Below, piece after piece: positions 24,374 to 32,846 of a stretch of DNA of 64,000 bases. The stretch lies in assembly GCF_014650335.1 (NCBI RefSeq), contig NZ_BMUT01000008.1, forward strand, positions 295,191 to 359,190. Direction: 5' to 3'. The notes beneath the pieces are model-generated. The model made no database searches. It had not been told where the DNA came from and saw nothing but the letters and a program-made list of their open reading frames with translations. The stretch comes from Streptomyces hiroshimensis (GTDB taxonomy: Bacteria > Actinomycetota > Actinomycetes > Streptomycetales > Streptomycetaceae). How positions within the stretch are numbered: position 1 is the stretch's first letter; each line of letters opens with the position of its first letter. The position numbers and the translations under genes were made by a program.

Positions 24374-25200
24374 GGCGATCGACCCTGGGCCGGATCTGGC
24401 CGGGAGCGACCGCGGTCGTTCTCTTCCTGGCGTTCGTGTTCCCCGTCTACTGGATGTTCAGCACGGCCTTCAAGGCCAACAAGGACATCGTCAGCGAGGA
24501 CCCCGTCTGGTTCCCCACCAGCCCCACCTTCGAGCACTTCGAGCGGGCGGTGCAGGCGGACGGCTTCTGGACGCTGGTGCGCAACTCCTTCACCGTCACC
24601 CTCGTCGCCGTCGCCCTGTCGCTGGTGATCGCCCTCTTCGCCTCGTTCGCCGTCGCGCGGATGCGGTTCAAGGGGCGCAAGAGCTTCATCCTGGTGATGA
24701 TGATGGCCCAGATGGCCCCCTGGGAGGTCATGGCCCTCGCGTACTACATCATCGTGCGCGACGCGGAGATGCTGAACAGCCTCGTGCCGCTGATCGCCAT
24801 CTACACCGTCATGGTGCTCCCCTTCACCGTCCTGACGCTGCGCGGTTACGTCGCCGCCGTGCCCAAGGAGCTGGAGGAGTCCGCGATGGTCGACGGCTGC
24901 ACCCGCACCCAGGCGTTCGTCAAGGTCATCTTCCCGCTGCTGGCGCCCGGCCTGATGGCCACCTCGCTCTTCGGCTTCATCACCGTCTGGAACGAATTCC
25001 CCTACGTCCTGATCCTCAACAAGGACGCCTCCGCCCAGACCCTCCCCGTGTGGCTCACCGGATTCCGCACGGCCTTCGGCGACGACTGGGGCGCCACCAT
25101 GGCCGCCTCCTCGCTCTTCGCCGTGCCCATCCTGATCCTCTTCGTCATCCTCCAGCGCAAGGCCGTCGGCGGCCTCACCTCCGGCGCAGTGAAGGGTTAG
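24370..25200 (+). CDS. dasC: ABC transporter permease DasC
   Basis: Second permease of the same importer, MalG type, 276 residues from GTG 24370, which overlaps the dasB stop. The EAA loop reads ELEESAMVDGCTRTQAFVKVIFPLLAPG near residues 170-198. The 16-base gap to the GH3 glycosidase gene indicates a continuous operon: uptake followed by intracellular hydrolysis. Confidence 0.93.
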   Translation: MRRSTLGRIWPGATAVVLFLAFVFPVYWMFSTAFKANKDIVSEDPVWFPTSPTFEHFERAVQADGFWTLVRNSFTVTLVAVALSLVIALFASFAVARMRFKGRKSFILVMMMAQMAPWEVMALAYYIIVRDAEMLNSLVPLIAIYTVMVLPFTVLTLRGYVAAVPKELEESAMVDGCTRTQAFVKVIFPLLAPGLMATSLFGFITVWNEFPYVLILNKDASAQTLPVWLTGFRTAFGDDWGATMAASSLFAVPILILFVILQRKAVGGLTSGAVKG

Positions 25201-25215
25201 GGGCCCACTTTCTTC

Positions 25216-26712
25216 ATGGACACAGACATGGACACGCTCACGCGCAACGCCCTCACCGTCCTGCAGCCCGGCTTCACCGGCACCACCGCCCCGGCGTGGC
25301 TGCTGCGCCGGCTCGGCGAAGGGCTCGCCTCCGTCGGCCTCTTCGGCCGCAACATCGCCTCGCCCGAGCAGCTCTCCGCGCTCACCGCACAGCTGCGCGC
25401 CGAGTGCGGCGACGTGCTCGTCGCGATCGACGAGGAAGGCGGCGACGTCACCCGGCTGGAGGTGCGCACCGGCTCCTCCTTCCCCGGCAACCTCGCCCTC
25501 GGTGCCGTCGACGACACCAAGCTGACCCGGGCCGTGGCCCGGGAGCTCGGCCGCCGGCTCGCCGAATGCGGAGTCAACCTCAACTGGGCGCCGTCCGCCG
25601 ACGTCAACTCCGACCCGGACAACCCGGTCATCGGCGTGCGGTCCTTCGGCGCCGACCCGCAGCTCGTCGCCCGGCACACCGCCGCCTACGTCGAGGGCCT
25701 GCAGGCCGCGGGCGTCGCCGCGTGCACCAAGCACTTCCCCGGGCACGGCGACACGGCCGTCGACTCCCACCACGACATGCCGCGCATCGACGCGGACCTC
25801 GCCACGCTGCGATCGCGCGAACTGGTGCCCTTCCACGCCGCGGTCGCCGCCGGCACCAAGGCCGTCATGAGCGCGCACATCCTGCTGCCCGCGCTCGACG
25901 CGGACCTGCCGGCGACGCTCAGCCCCGCCGCCCTGCACGGGCTGCTGCGCGCGCCCGTCGCCGACGGCGGCCTCGGCTTCGACGGGCTCATCGTCACCGA
26001 CGGCATGGAGATGCGGGCCATCGCCGGCACCCACGGGATCGAGCGGGGCAGTGTGCTGGCCATCGCCGCCGGCGCCGACGCCATCTGCGTGGGCGGCGGG
26101 CTGGCCGACGAGGACACCGTGCTGCGGCTGCGCGACGCGCTGGTCGCAGCCGTACGCGCCGGCGAGCTGCAGGAGGAGCGGCTCGCCGACGCCGCGGCAC
26201 GGGTGCGCGCCCTGGCGCGCTGGACCTCGGGGGCGGGTGCGGCCGAGGAGGGGAACGCGCCTGCCCCCGAGGTGGGGCTGACCGCGGCGCGGCGCGCCCT
26301 GCGGGTGACGGCCTCGCCGTCGTTCAAGCCCCTCGCCGGGCCCGCCTACGTGGCCGCGTTCACCCCGCTGGCGAACATCGCCGTCGGCGACGAGACCCCC
26401 TGGGGCGTCGGCGCCGAACTGGCCCGGCTGCTGCCCGGCACGGAAACCGGCACATACGGCCGCGAAGAGGCCCGGGCCTCCGACGTGCTCGCGGCCGCGG
26501 GCGGGCGGCGGATCGTCGCCGTCGTACGGGACGCGCACCGGCACGGGTGGATGGCGGAGGCGCTGGACGCGCTGCTCGTGGCGCGGCCGGACACGGTCGT
26601 CGTGGAGATGGGCCTGAACGAGGCTCCCGCGCGGGGTGCGTTGCACGTGGCGACGCATGGGGCGGCCCGGGTCTGCGGGGCCGCTGCCGCGGAGGTCATC
26701 GCGGGGGCGTAG
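25216..26712 (+). CDS. Glycoside hydrolase family 3 beta-N-acetylglucosaminidase
   Basis: Cleaves GlcNAc from imported chitooligosaccharides. No signal peptide is seen, so it acts in the cytoplasm. The GH3 N-acetylglucosaminidase signature KHFPGHGDTAVDSHHDMP is near residue 171, and GLIVTDGMEMRAI carries the nucleophile Asp. At 498 residues it has the catalytic barrel plus a C-terminal domain. The first ATG is 25216; another at 25228 is equally possible, and neither has a good ribosome site, as expected for a coupled operon gene. It corresponds to the gene called dasD in Streptomyces (by position; symbol left open). Confidence 0.9.
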   Translation: MDTDMDTLTRNALTVLQPGFTGTTAPAWLLRRLGEGLASVGLFGRNIASPEQLSALTAQLRAECGDVLVAIDEEGGDVTRLEVRTGSSFPGNLALGAVDDTKLTRAVARELGRRLAECGVNLNWAPSADVNSDPDNPVIGVRSFGADPQLVARHTAAYVEGLQAAGVAACTKHFPGHGDTAVDSHHDMPRIDADLATLRSRELVPFHAAVAAGTKAVMSAHILLPALDADLPATLSPAALHGLLRAPVADGGLGFDGLIVTDGMEMRAIAGTHGIERGSVLAIAAGADAICVGGGLADEDTVLRLRDALVAAVRAGELQEERLADAAARVRALARWTSGAGAAEEGNAPAPEVGLTAARRALRVTASPSFKPLAGPAYVAAFTPLANIAVGDETPWGVGAELARLLPGTETGTYGREEARASDVLAAAGGRRIVAVVRDAHRHGWMAEALDALLVARPDTVVVEMGLNEAPARGALHVATHGAARVCGAAAAEVIAGA

Positions 26713-26723
26713 GCCCTCCGGGC

Positions 26724-26820
26724 GGGTCCGGCACCGCCGGGCTCCCGGTGGGGGGTTGATCGCCGCAACGGCGCGCAACCACTGCGGCGGAGCCCGGCGG
26801 TGCCGGACCCCGCCGCAGTG
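26724..26820. terminator. Long nested inverted repeats between the GH3 gene and nagB
   Basis: Arms at 26724-26745 and 26789-26810 are perfectly complementary over 22 bases, with an inner small stem (CGCCG/CGGCG) in the loop. A second pair, CACTGCGGCGG (26780-26790) and CCGCCGCAGTG (26810-26820), shares the right part and is mutually exclusive with the first. It lies between convergent genes. Confidence 0.75.
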
Positions 26821-26835
26821 AGGGGACGCGTGGGG

Positions 26836-27621
26836 CTACAGGCCCTGCCAGGCCGGCTTCGCCGCGTACGTGGCGCGGAAGTAGTCCGCCAGCTTCAGCT
26901 TGGAGGCCGCCGCCTCGTCGACGACGACCGTCGCGTGCGGGTGCAGCTGCAGCGCCGAGGCGGGGACCAGCGCCGAGACCGGGCCCTCGACGGACGCCGC
27001 CACGGCGTCCGCCTTGCCCTCGCCGGTGGCCAGCAGCACCAGGTGGCGGGCCTCCAGGATGGTGCCGATGCCCTGGGTGATGACGTGGTGGGGCACCTGG
27101 TCGATGTCGCCGTCGAAGAAGCGCGCGTTGTCGACGCGGGTCTGCTCGGTCAGCGTCTTGATCCGGGTGCGGGAGGCCAGGGAGGAGCACGGCTCGTTGA
27201 AGCCGATGTGCCCGTCGGTGCCGATGCCCAGCAGCTGGAGGTCCACCCCGCCGGCCGCGGGCAGCGCGCGGTCGTACTCCTCGCACGCGGCCTGGACGTC
27301 CTCGGCGGTGCCGTCGGGGCCCATGAAGGACTCCTCGGTCAGGCCGAGCGGTTCGACGACCTCGCGCAGCACCACCGAGCGGTAGGACTCGGGGTGGTCG
27401 GCGGGCAGGCCGACGTACTCGTCGAGCTGGCAGACGCGGGCGCGCGAGGCGTCCACCGCGCCCGAGCGGACCTTGGCGGACAGGGCCTCGTAGACGGGCA
27501 GCGGCGTCGAGCCGGTGGCCACGCCGAGCAGGGCGTCGGGCTTGCGGCGCAGGAGGGCGGCCATGGCCTCCGCGATGAGTTCGCCGCCTGCCTTGGCGTC
27601 CGGGACGATGACAACTTCCAC
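26836..27621 (-). CDS. nagB: Glucosamine-6-phosphate deaminase
   Basis: Converts glucosamine-6-phosphate to fructose-6-phosphate and ammonia, feeding chitin sugars into glycolysis. The 261-residue protein begins MEVVIVPDAKAGGELIAEAM and shows LLGVATGSTPLPVYEAL, VCQLDEYVGL with catalytic Asp-Glu, LLGIGTDGHIGFNEP and the HHVITQGIGTILEA block. The start is GTG 27621. A dre site 38 bases upstream marks DasR control. It is divergent from the SIS-domain gene. Confidence 0.96.
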   Translation of the reverse strand: MEVVIVPDAKAGGELIAEAMAALLRRKPDALLGVATGSTPLPVYEALSAKVRSGAVDASRARVCQLDEYVGLPADHPESYRSVVLREVVEPLGLTEESFMGPDGTAEDVQAACEEYDRALPAAGGVDLQLLGIGTDGHIGFNEPCSSLASRTRIKTLTEQTRVDNARFFDGDIDQVPHHVITQGIGTILEARHLVLLATGEGKADAVAASVEGPVSALVPASALQLHPHATVVVDEAAASKLKLADYFRATYAAKPAWQGL

Positions 27622-27658
27622 GCTGGGGCCTGCCGATCTTAAAGAGTGGAGCGGATCG

Positions 27659-27674
27659 TGTGGTATAGACCAAT
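27659..27674 (-). promoter_or_regulatory. DasR site (dre) between nagB and the SIS-domain gene
   Basis: Reverse-strand ATTGGTCTATACCACA matches ACTGGTCTAGACCACT at 13 of 16 positions. Its place in the shared intergenic region could control both divergent genes. Confidence 0.85.
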
Positions 27675-27871
27675 CTAACAGAGGGATCCGCGAGGGGGAG
27701 CCTCCACGAGCCGCCCCCCGGCTCGTCCCCGGCCCGCTTCCGGCTGGCGGGCGCGGCCCACCCCGTGGTCGACTGAGACGGCCGGCCGGAGCCGGCCGAG
27801 AGGGCCCCGGCGCCGCGCGGCGGGCCGCCGGACCGCGACCCCCGCAGCCCCCGCCCGGGAGGTAACCGGAC

Positions 27872-28951
27872 ATGAGCGCCACGCCCTCCGCCCACCACGC
27901 CGAGCAGCCGGGCGGGATCATGTCCGCCGAGATGGCGGAGCAGCCGGCCGTCCTGCGCCGCATCCTCGACGACGGCGCCCCCGTGATCGCCGAGACCGCC
28001 CGGCTCATCGCCGCCCGCAAGCCGCGCTTCGTGCTCCTCACCGCCCGGGGCACCTCCGACAACGCCGCCCTCTACGCCAAATACCTCCTCGAAGTGCAGC
28101 TCGGGAAGCCCTGCGGCCTGACGTCCATGTCGACCGTCACGACCTACGGCGCCCGGCCCGACCTGACGGACGTGCTCGCCGTGACCGTCAGCCAGTCCGG
28201 CGGATCCCCGGACCTCGTCGCCTCCACCAAGGCCGCCCGCGAGGCCGGGGCGACCACCCTCGCGGTGACCAACAACGCCGACTCCCCGCTCGCCGCCGTC
28301 TCCGAGCACCACATCGACATCCTGGCCGGACCCGAGCGGGCCCTGCCCGCCACCAAGACCTACACCGCCTCCCTGCTGACGCTCTATCTCTTCGTCCAGG
28401 GCCTGCGCCCCGGCGGGGGAGACGGCCCGGCCGCGGCCGAGGCTCTGCCCGGCCTCGCCCGGAGCATCCTCGACCGCGGCGCCGAGGTCGGACAGCTGGC
28501 CGCCCGCTACCGCTTCGCCGAGCGGATGGTCCTCACCTCCCGCGGCTACGGCTACCCGACCGCCAAGGAGGCCGCGCTGAAGCTGATGGAGACGAGCTAC
28601 ATCCCCGCTCTCTCCTATTCGGGCGCCGATCTGCTGCACGGCCCGCTCGCCATGGTCGACAACATCTCACCCGTCATCGCCATCGTCACCGAGGGCCGCG
28701 GCGGCGCGGCCCTGCAGCCGGTGCTCGAACGGCTGCGCGGCCGGGGAGCGGACCTCATGATCGTCGGCACCGGGGAGGAGGTGGCCCGGGCGACGACCGG
28801 ATTCGTCCTCCCCACGGCCGGCGTCCCCGAGGAGCTGCAGCCCGTCCTGGAGATCCTGCCGCTGCAGATGCTGGCCTACGAGATCACCATCGCCCGCGGC
28901 CAGGACCCGGACGCCCCCCGGGCCCTCGCCAAGGTCACCGAGACGCGCTGA
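27872..28951 (+). CDS. SIS-domain sugar-phosphate isomerase/deaminase (GlmS isomerase-domain-like)
   Basis: A 359-residue cytosolic protein made of two SIS domains, like the isomerase half of GlmS but without its N-terminal glutamine amidotransferase domain. Domain 1 shows LLTARGTSDNAALYAKYLLE and VTVSQSGGSPDLV; domain 2 shows LTSRGYGYPTAKEAALKLMET and the C-terminal LPLQMLAYEITIARGQDPD, typical of GlmS-type sugar-phosphate binding. It is likely a glucosamine-6-phosphate deaminase of the second type (NagB-II) or a related isomerase. Placed divergently from nagB with a shared DasR site, which ties it to amino-sugar metabolism. GGGAGG precedes ATG 27872. Confidence 0.85.
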   Translation: MSATPSAHHAEQPGGIMSAEMAEQPAVLRRILDDGAPVIAETARLIAARKPRFVLLTARGTSDNAALYAKYLLEVQLGKPCGLTSMSTVTTYGARPDLTDVLAVTVSQSGGSPDLVASTKAAREAGATTLAVTNNADSPLAAVSEHHIDILAGPERALPATKTYTASLLTLYLFVQGLRPGGGDGPAAAEALPGLARSILDRGAEVGQLAARYRFAERMVLTSRGYGYPTAKEAALKLMETSYIPALSYSGADLLHGPLAMVDNISPVIAIVTEGRGGAALQPVLERLRGRGADLMIVGTGEEVARATTGFVLPTAGVPEELQPVLEILPLQMLAYEITIARGQDPDAPRALAKVTETR

Positions 28952-28994
28952 CGTCCCACCGGCTCCGGCTCCGGCTCCGGCACCGGTCCATGCC

Positions 28995-29029
28995 CCGGCG
29001 GCCGCGGCCCCCCGTCCCGCGGCCGCCGG
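28995..29029. terminator. Bidirectional terminator between the SIS-domain and SDR genes
   Basis: CCGGCGGCCGCGG and CCGCGGCCGCCGG form a perfect 13-bp stem with a 9-base loop between convergent genes. Confidence 0.8.
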
Positions 29030-29041
29030 AAACCCCGGGTG

Positions 29042-29797
29042 TCAGAGCAGCGCGCCGCCCGTCGCGTCTATCCACTGCCCCGTCACCCACCGGCTGTCGT
29101 CCGAGGCGAGGAAGGCCACGATGTCGGCGACATCGCGCGCCTCGCCCATCCGGTTGAAGGGGGACTGGGCGGCGACACCCTTCCGTACCTCCGCACCGCT
29201 GTTCAGCCACGCGGCGTTCATATCGGTGTCGATCACGCCCGGCGCCACGGCGTTGACCGTGATGCCGCGCTCGCCCAGCTGCTTGGCCAGCACCGAGGTG
29301 AAGGAGTCGAGCGCGCCCTTCGTCATGGTGTAGGCGATCAGCTGGGGCATCGCCGCGCCGTGGGTCAGCCCCGTGGAGACGTTGACGATGCGCCCGCCGT
29401 CGCGCAGGCGGTCCAGGCCGAGGCGCGTGACGAAGAACGGCGCCTTCGTATTGACCGCGAAGACCCGGTCGAAGTCCTCCTCGCTCACCTCGCCGATCGG
29501 CACCCGCGGGCCGACGGTGCCCGCGTTGTTCACCAGGATGTCCAGGCCGTCCGCCTGCTCGTCGAAGGCGGCCCAGAGCGCCTCGGCGTCCCCCGCGGCC
29601 CCCAGCTCCGCCCGGATCGCGAAGGCCTCCCCGCCCGCGGCCTCGATCGCCTTCACCGTCTGCTCGGCGGAGGCGGCATCCCGGCCGTAGTGCACGGCGA
29701 CGCGGGCCCCCTCCCCGGCCAGGCGCTCCGAGATGCCCCGCCCGATGCCCCGGCTGCCGCCCGTGACCAGCGCCGTCCTGCCCGTGAGCGTGCCCAT
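29042..29797 (-). CDS. Short-chain dehydrogenase/reductase
   Basis: A 251-residue NAD(P)-dependent oxidoreductase of the classical SDR type. ALVTGGSRGIGRGI is the cofactor loop, ILVNNAGT the structural NNAG, and S141, Y156 and K160 (YTMTK) the catalytic residues. Substrate unknown. It is divergent from a TetR gene with two matching operator-like repeats between them, so it is probably the regulated target. Confidence 0.92.
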   Translation of the reverse strand: MGTLTGRTALVTGGSRGIGRGISERLAGEGARVAVHYGRDAASAEQTVKAIEAAGGEAFAIRAELGAAGDAEALWAAFDEQADGLDILVNNAGTVGPRVPIGEVSEEDFDRVFAVNTKAPFFVTRLGLDRLRDGGRIVNVSTGLTHGAAMPQLIAYTMTKGALDSFTSVLAKQLGERGITVNAVAPGVIDTDMNAAWLNSGAEVRKGVAAQSPFNRMGEARDVADIVAFLASDDSRWVTGQWIDATGGALL

Positions 29798-29816
29798 GGC
29801 CGCGCCCCCCTCTTTC

Positions 29817-29872
29817 TTTAGTGAGTGCTACAGAAAGAACGTAGCACAGATTTTTTAGCGAGCGCTATAGAA
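29817..29872. promoter_or_regulatory. Two operator repeats between the SDR and TetR genes
   Basis: TTTAGTGAGTGCTACAGAA at 29817-29835 and TTTAGCGAGCGCTATAGAA at 29854-29872 are near-identical and 37 bases apart. The second contains the palindrome TAGCG-AG-CGCTA. They sit in an AT-richer stretch just before the TetR start and are the likely binding sites of that regulator. Confidence 0.75.
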
Positions 29873-29879
29873 TGGGGTC

Positions 29880-30542
29880 ATGGCGACCAAACAGCGGGGC
29901 AGGCCCCGGTCCTTCGACCGCGAGACGGCCCTGGAGCAGGCGATGAAGGCCTTCTGGGAGCACGGTTACGAAGCCGTCTCCATCTCCGACCTCACCCGCG
30001 CCATGGACATCAAGGCGCCCAGCCTCTACGCGGCGTTCGGCGACAAGCGCACCTTGTTCGAGGAGGCGATCGAGGCGTACGTGCGCGACTACGGCGTCTT
30101 CACGATGAAGGCCCTGGTCGAAGCGCCGACCGCCCGCAGTGCGGCGGATCGCCTCCTGCACCGGGCCGCGGTGTCCCACACCCTTCCGGGCATGCCGCGC
30201 GGCTGCATGATCATCAGCGCGGCCACGAACTGCACCGAGCAGTCCGCCGAAGTGGTCGCGGCGCTTAAGGAGCGGCGCAACCAGGTGGTCGCATTCATCG
30301 AGAGCCGCATCGCCGCCGACGTCGCCGCGGGCGTGCTGCCGGCGGACACCGACGCCCACGCGCTCGCCGTCTATACGGGCGCCGTTCTGCAGGGCATGTC
30401 GCAGCAGGCGCGGGACGGCGCGGACCGCGCGACCCTGGAGGCGGTCGCCGGTGTCGCGATGCAGGCGTGGCCGCGGGAGAGTGCCGGGGAGGGCGCGGGG
30501 GAGGCGGGCCCCGAAGAGGTCACTTCGGGCCGCGGCGCCTGA
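29880..30542 (+). CDS. TetR-family transcriptional regulator
   Basis: A 220-residue repressor-type protein. RPRSFDRETALEQAMKAFWEHGYEAVSISDLTRAMDIKAPSLYAAFGDKRTLFEEAI is the TetR DNA-binding domain over residues 8-65; the C-terminal ligand domain has the GCMIISAATNC block of the AcrR/YxaF-like group that often controls reductases. It starts at ATG 29880, eight bases after the second operator-like repeat, so it likely represses itself and the divergent SDR gene. The ligand is unknown. Confidence 0.9.
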   Translation: MATKQRGRPRSFDRETALEQAMKAFWEHGYEAVSISDLTRAMDIKAPSLYAAFGDKRTLFEEAIEAYVRDYGVFTMKALVEAPTARSAADRLLHRAAVSHTLPGMPRGCMIISAATNCTEQSAEVVAALKERRNQVVAFIESRIAADVAAGVLPADTDAHALAVYTGAVLQGMSQQARDGADRATLEAVAGVAMQAWPRESAGEGAGEAGPEEVTSGRGA

Positions 30543-30916
30543 CCGGGACCCTCGACCCGGCCGGCACCGCAGCCCGGAGCCGGATCGGCCCGCCGGCGAC
30601 GCGGGGCGTGCGGACCCCGCGGCCGGAGTGGGCCGACTGGAGGCCGTGGCGCGATCAGGGCAGAGAGCGCCGGGCCTCGCTCCGCCCTCCTGTGCGGGGA
30701 AGGCGGAAACTTTGCTCGCCCATTGTGGACTAGACCATTCTCCTCTGTCCATGGTTTCTCCCGCCCGGGTTTCCGCGGGTATCCCCGGCGGGCCGCGCGG
30801 CTCCCGGAGGCTCCCGACGGCCCCGGCCGGGGCGCGGGCAGGGGCGCATGCGGGGGCGGGCGCAGGGGCGCGGGCGGCCCGGGGTGAGTGCACCGGCCCC
30901 GGGTAGGCTCACCACT
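30543..30916. other. Intergenic region of about 370 bases before the sensor kinase
   Basis: No convincing coding frame; the open frames here have no homology-like sequence. It contains one DasR-like 16-mer (see 30724) and low-complexity GCGGGCGC runs near 30840-30880. Confidence 0.5.
30724..30739 (+). promoter_or_regulatory. Candidate DasR site upstream of the PdtaS-like kinase
   Basis: TGTGGACTAGACCATT matches the dre consensus at 12 of 16 positions, with 11 of the 12 central bases (TGGTCTAGACCA) identical. It lies about 180 bases before the sensor-kinase start. Confidence 0.5.
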
Positions 30917-32395
30917 GTGCCCTCCATGAACGACCTCGTACGTCAGCACACGGCCCTCGGCGACTCCGACCTGGAGTGGCTGCACCTGCTGGTCTCGGAG
31001 TGGCAGCTGCTCTCCGACCTGTCCTTCGCCGACCTCGTCCTGTGGGTGCCCACGCTCGAGGGCACCCGCTATGTGTCGGTGGCGCAGATGCGGCCCAACA
31101 CCGGCCCCACCTCCTACCAGAACGACATGGTCGGCCACCTCGTACCGCGCGGCCGGCGCCCCATGCTGGACGCCGCCCTGGACGAGGGCCGGATCGTCCG
31201 CGAGGGCGACCCCGAGTGGCGCGAGGAGGTCCCCGTCCGTGTCGAGTCCATCCCGGTCCGCCGCGACGGCCGGGTGCTCGGCGTCATCGCCCGCAATACG
31301 AACCTGCTGACGGTGCGCACACCGAGCCGGCTGGAGCTCACCTACCTCCAGAGCGCCTCGGACCTCGCCCAGATGATCGCCAACGGGACCTTCCCCTTCC
31401 CCGGTCAACAGGTCGACATGGACGCCTCTCCGCGCGCCGGCGACGGACTCATCAGGCTGGACGCCGACGGCATCGTGCAGTACGCGAGCCCCAACGCCCT
31501 CTCCGCCTACCACCGCCTCGGCCTCGCCGCCGACCTCGTGGGGCATCATCTGGGCGAGACCACTGCTCAGTTGGCGCCCTCGCGCGGCCCGGTCGACGAG
31601 TCGCTCGCCAAGCTGGCCAGCGGCTGGGCGCCGCGCGAGTTCGAGGTCGAGGGCAACGACGGGGTCATCCAGCTCCGGGCGATTCCCCTCAAACCCAAGG
31701 GAAATCACATCGGTTCGCTCGTACTGCTGCGCGACGTCACCGAACTGCGACGCCGCGAGCGAGAGTTGATCACCAAGGATGCGACCATCCGGGAGATTCA
31801 CCACCGGGTGAAGAACAATCTGCAGACCGTAGCGGCCCTGCTGCGGCTCCAGGCCCGCAGGATCGGTTCGGCGGAGGGCCGCGAGGCGCTGGAGGAGGCC
31901 GTCCGCCGGGTCGGCTCGATCGCCATCGTCCACGAGACGCTCTCGCAGAACCTGGACGAGCGGGTCGAATTCGACGAGATCGCCGACCGGGTGCTGGCGA
32001 TGGTCGCCGAGATCTCCCCGGGCCGGGTCGCCGGGCGGCGCACGGGCCGCTTCGGGATCCTCGACGCCGAGGTGGCGACCCCGCTGTCGATGGTGCTGAC
32101 CGAGCTGCTGCAGAACGCCATGGAGCACGGGTTCGGGCCGGGGGAGCGGGGCACGGTGGAGATCACCGCCGTGCGCAGCGGCACCCGGCGCGACGCCCGC
32201 CTGCTGATCTCGGTGCAGGACGACGGCCGCGGCCTGCCCGAGGGCTTCGACCCGCAGCGCGCCGGCAACCTGGGCCTGCAGATCGTCCGGACCCTGGTCG
32301 AGGGCGAGATGGGCGGGACGTTCGACATGGTGCCCGCTTCCGGGCAGGGGACGAGGGTCGTCCTCGACATTCCCGTACGGGCCGAGAAGGGCTGA
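30917..32395 (+). CDS. Cytosolic sensor histidine kinase, PdtaS-like (GAF-PAS-HisKA_2)
   Basis: A soluble sensor kinase of 492 residues with the layout of mycobacterial PdtaS: N-terminal GAF-like domain (to about residue 150), PAS domain (RLDADGIVQYASPNALSAYHRL), then HisKA_2 with REIHHRVKNNLQTVAALLRLQ (phospho-accepting His near residue 295) and an ATPase domain (LTELLQNAMEHGF, DDGRGLPEGF). PdtaS partners an ANTAR antiterminator response regulator, PdtaR, which would lie elsewhere. GTG 30917 is chosen; ATG 30926, three codons later, is an alternative. Confidence 0.9.
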   Translation: MPSMNDLVRQHTALGDSDLEWLHLLVSEWQLLSDLSFADLVLWVPTLEGTRYVSVAQMRPNTGPTSYQNDMVGHLVPRGRRPMLDAALDEGRIVREGDPEWREEVPVRVESIPVRRDGRVLGVIARNTNLLTVRTPSRLELTYLQSASDLAQMIANGTFPFPGQQVDMDASPRAGDGLIRLDADGIVQYASPNALSAYHRLGLAADLVGHHLGETTAQLAPSRGPVDESLAKLASGWAPREFEVEGNDGVIQLRAIPLKPKGNHIGSLVLLRDVTELRRRERELITKDATIREIHHRVKNNLQTVAALLRLQARRIGSAEGREALEEAVRRVGSIAIVHETLSQNLDERVEFDEIADRVLAMVAEISPGRVAGRRTGRFGILDAEVATPLSMVLTELLQNAMEHGFGPGERGTVEITAVRSGTRRDARLLISVQDDGRGLPEGFDPQRAGNLGLQIVRTLVEGEMGGTFDMVPASGQGTRVVLDIPVRAEKG

Positions 32396-32435
32396 CCCGC
32401 CCCGGACCCCGCCCGAAGAACGACCGCACCGCACC

Positions 32436-32467
32436 GCACCCGGAACAGCACGCACCCGGAACAGCAC
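32436..32467. repeat. 16-bp tandem duplication downstream of the kinase gene
   Basis: GCACCCGGAACAGCAC is perfectly repeated at 32436 and 32452, 40 bases after the kinase stop and just before a terminator. Confidence 0.9.
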
Positions 32468-32497
32468 TGAGCCCCGGACCATCAGGTCCGGGGCTCA
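32468..32497. terminator. Terminator between the kinase gene and wblE
   Basis: TGAGCCCCGGACC, loop ATCA, GGTCCGGGGCTCA: a perfect 13-bp stem. Confidence 0.85.
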
Positions 32498-32588
32498 AAG
32501 CTCACGTGATGCGGGGCGCCCCCAGGCGAAGCTCGGGGGGAGCGTCAGGGGGTACTGCGCGCTGCGGCTCGGGGGCCGAGGGGCGTCG

Positions 32589-32846
32589 TCAGGCGGTGGC
32601 GTTGCGCGCCCGGTTGCGAGCGGCACGGCGCTTCATGGCGCGGCGCTCGTCCTCGCTGAGGCCACCCCAGACGCCGGAGTCCTGGCCGGACTCGAGCGCC
32701 CACTGCAGGCACTGCTCCATCACGGGGCAGCGGCGGCAGACGGCCTTGGCTTCCTCGATCTGCAGCAGCGCAGGACCGGTGTTGCCGATGGGGAAGAAGA
32801 GCTCGGGGTCTTCCTCGCGGCAAACGGCGTTGTGACGCCAGTCCAT
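32589..32846 (-). CDS. wblE: WhiB-family iron-sulfur regulator WblE
   Basis: An 85-residue WhiB-like protein binding a [4Fe-4S] cluster through C9, C37, C40 and C46. GVWGG near residues 58-62 is the turn that contacts the sigma factor, and the C-terminus KRRAARNRARNATA is the basic DNA-contact tail. Sequence and position match WblE (the WhiB1 orthologue in mycobacteria), which is redox or nitric-oxide responsive. ATG 32846 has GGAG ahead. It is preceded by an unusually long AT-richer leader. Confidence 0.95.
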   Translation of the reverse strand: MDWRHNAVCREEDPELFFPIGNTGPALLQIEEAKAVCRRCPVMEQCLQWALESGQDSGVWGGLSEDERRAMKRRAARNRARNATA

